Positions 61,489 through 64,000 of a DNA stretch of 64,000 nucleotides are shown one piece after another. Under the pieces are notes generated by a model. It ran no database searches, was not told the DNA's origin, and saw only the letters and a list, made by a program, of their open reading frames with translations. Position numbers and translations under genes: made by a program. How positions within the stretch are numbered: the stretch's first letter is position 1; each line of letters starts with the position of its first letter. The stretch is from Cucumis sativus (taxonomy: Eukaryota > Streptophyta > Magnoliopsida > Cucurbitales > Cucurbitaceae): assembly GCF_000004075.3 (NCBI RefSeq), contig NC_026657.2:32660732-32724731 (forward strand), written 5' to 3'.

Positions 61489-64000
61489 GGGATGTGGTTC
61501 AAATATATCGTAAAATTGATGGTTTGTGCATTGTTTAAGGGTGAGTGAAGAAGGAACTGTGTTCATGGTAGAAGCAAATTGTTTGTCTGATGATGTTTGA
61601 ATGAATCCACCCACTCAAGGGGAACAAAGAAACCAGCCTTTAAGGTTATTTCTTTAAACTTCCATTATTCTTTTTTTAAAAAAAAAAAAAATCTATTTGA
61701 GGCTCTTGAAAATTTGAAAATATAAGCAATTTCAAAACTATGTGCTGTAATTGACTGAAAGCTCATTTCACCATTTCAAGAATCACACTAACTCACTTCG
61801 AATCATTACTTTGTTTGGTGATAAAGAAAATACTTTTTCCTTTGTTGTCATATTTTTATCTAGCTTCCTTCATACTTCGTTTGATTATGTAAATTAAGTA
61901 GAATGGCATGAGGTTATGAAAATTTGAAACTCTTCTTTTCTCGAGTGAATGGTATAAAAGGACTCCAATACTTATACTGCATCCGTTGCTGTCTGCATTG
62001 ACTTTATTTTTACAATTGAAGCTTCCAGCATATTGTTTATTGTTGCGTTGAACAATTGTATTCACTTTATATGGAACCCCTTGATATAAAATGAATCCTC
62101 GAAATGAAGATGCGTTCTATTTCTTTATTCATTGACTGTTGCTGGTTTGATTGTTCTAATGTTTGAGTTTTCATTGCTGAACCGATTTAAATATGCTCTG
62201 TTCTTGTTCTTTTGGCTTAACTAGTTATGGCCAGAACTTCAGACATGTTACTCACGTAGCCTTTGTTTCATATTTCTTGATACCTTAATTTGCTTGTGCT
62301 ACTATTTGGGAGCACTTTGCTAAAGTATTTTTTTTTTTTAAATGGTTAAAAGCACCCTTTTTTTAAGAAAAAAGCATTCTTAAAACATTCTCAAATGGGG
62401 ACCCTTTTAAGGTTTTCGTGATGGAGAATGGTTGTGTCTTTTGTCCATGTTAGTTTTATCTCTACTAACATAAATGGTAAAACCAACAGACAACACTGAA
62501 GTTCTTGCTGCTGCTTAAGAGCCGGGCTTTAACAACTATTCTTGTAGGACTCGAGCTTGTATGAAGCAGCATACCCATGGACAAAGCTGGCTGATCTAAA
62601 AAGCATATGGAGGTAACCACTCTTCAAAACTGACACTGGTTTCAAAAATAAAGCAATCGGGAGACCACAAATTCGAGACCCTTTTTTTCCTTTTCTTTCT
62701 CTGGATTTGAAACCAAGCACCCATTAGGAAAAATAAAAGAATATACAAGAACCTACAAAAAAAGGACTCCAATCCAAAAAAAATCTATTAACCTGTCCAT
62801 GAAGACACATTAAACCTCACAGCCACCCAGACCTCCCCAAAAGACTTCTCCATCCCTCTAAAACTTTTACTGTTCCTCTCAAGTCACACTCTAAAAGATA
62901 GCACATTGACAAGTCTACCAAAAAACCTCTTCCTTTTATCTTGATAGGAGGACAATGAATTCGACCCTTTTTATTTCACCTTTATTTGAATGGTAGCAAG
63001 TCATCTCTGGATTACGAGCTGGAGTGAAGTTTGGATGCAGAAAGCCATGTCAATGAAAATGAAGTTTGGATGCAGAAAGCCTATTGAGGAATGCAGGTGG
63101 ACAAAAAGTCTTTTGACACTCCAAGAAATTTGGTTATTTTGTTTGAGACAAACGTGGGCAACTGAATAGAAACAACCAGAAGGAATAGTGTTGTATGATG
63201 AAATGATGAACTTGTTGAAAAAAGGACTACAAGTTTCTTGAGCCTGCTTCCCTCAATCAAACCATCACATTGTCTTCAATTCAAGGGATTTACTATGAGG
63301 ATCAAAGGAAAAGGACATGCTTCTGTTTTCTTCACTTGCATTATGTTTGATGCTCTTCAGATTATAATAAAGAAGAGGTATGTGCTGTTCAACTTTAACT
63401 GTATAAGTTTCTTTCTATGCTATGGCTTAATGGTGAAGGGAGCTTTTTAGTTATATCTGGTATGTTTGGAAATATTGATACAAGAATCTCGTCTTCTTAA
63501 ATTTGGTGATTTTCTATCCTATTCTGATCTCTCCCATATGGCTGAAAATCAAATCTTTTGTCCTATTTATGGTTAGTTGGGAGCTTGATATATGTGGCTT
63601 TAGAGGAATAGATGCAGATATGAGACACGAATACAACATGAACACAATGACCCATCATTTTTTATAAAACCTAGGACACGAAAAAGACACATTTATTAAA
63701 CCCTAAATTTTCAAAAATATATATTGTTTTTGTATCGTAAGAAAATTCAAAGTGAATGAGTTGATGCATTTATATACTTAAAAATTAGTTCGGTGTAATT
63801 CACACTCAAAATATATTTTATTGTCATATAGGAGTCTTTTTAGTCTACTTAACAAGTGTTCAATGCATGTCTAACACATTTGGCTCTAGAAATCGTTATT
63901 TGTCCAATAAATGGTGGATATGAACACACTAGCCAAACTACAAGTAAAAGAATGTGTGCTTCTCAGTATGTGATTTATACTCAAAGTTGAAATTAGGGTG
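61489..64000. other. Right edge, no gene recognised
   Basis: After the PORR 3' UTR I see no coding region. One exon-like segment at 62548-62612/62616 is flanked by a TTGTAG acceptor and an AG|GTAACC donor-like site, and reads DSSLYEAAYPWTKLADLK onward to a TAA; it may belong to an unannotated or non-coding transcript. About 63600-63720 resembles dispersed plant repeat sequence (AGACACGAATACAACATG, then AGGACACGAAAAAGACAC), but no element could be delimited. Confidence 0.4.

Overview
The window is nuclear DNA from a flowering plant. It is AT-rich, the genes are broken by many spliceosomal introns, and every recognisable product belongs to a plant family. Several proteins resemble cucurbit versions as I remember them, but that placement is an impression and not a computed result. 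I rebuilt the exons by reading splice sites and family sequence by eye. All six intron-containing gene models close in frame from ATG to stop.

Layout from left to right: (1) 1.6-12.3 kb, minus strand: a 999-residue EFR3-type armadillo protein (EFR3-OF-PLANTS / SEMI-ROLLED LEAF2 family), 19 coding exons, one with a GC-AG intron. (2) 15.7-18.9 kb, plus: SIP2-1-type small basic aquaporin with NPL and NPA motifs. Its first intron holds a LINE-like remnant and a tRNA-derived SINE. (3) 21.5-26.1 kb, plus: DHHC protein S-acyltransferase, PAT4-like. (4) 30.7-39.7 kb, plus: GH51 alpha-L-arabinofuranosidase, 17 coding exons, with a SINE flanked by a perfect 12-bp target duplication in intron 1. (5) 41.9-45.1 kb, minus: membrane RING-H2 ubiquitin ligase. 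(6) 48.8-52.2 kb: a rearranged block made of two 5S-rRNA-like (Cassandra-like) repeats, a foldback array of four related units, and a truncated inverted copy of part of the Aladin gene. (7) 54.5-59.1 kb, minus: the intact Aladin nucleoporin gene, 14 exons, with an apparent U12-type AT-AC intron and a GC-AG intron. (8) 60.2-61.5 kb, plus: an intronless PORR-domain organelle RNA-splicing factor.

The genes are independent transcription units with ordinary housekeeping jobs: PI4-kinase anchoring, ER channel, protein lipidation, cell-wall remodelling, ubiquitination, nuclear pore, organelle RNA splicing. From memory, Aladin, a PAT4 and SIP2;1 also lie close together on Arabidopsis chromosome 3, which suggests conserved microsynteny.

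The most unusual region is 48.8-58.7 kb. About 2.06 kb of Aladin (exons 3 to 7 with their introns, including the AT-AC intron) has been copied in inverted orientation about 4.6 kb from the source. The copy has frameshifts and directly abuts the palindromic foldback array. Together they form a potential long hairpin next to a functional nucleoporin gene. I saw no tRNA gene, intact rRNA gene, CRISPR array or prokaryotic feature.
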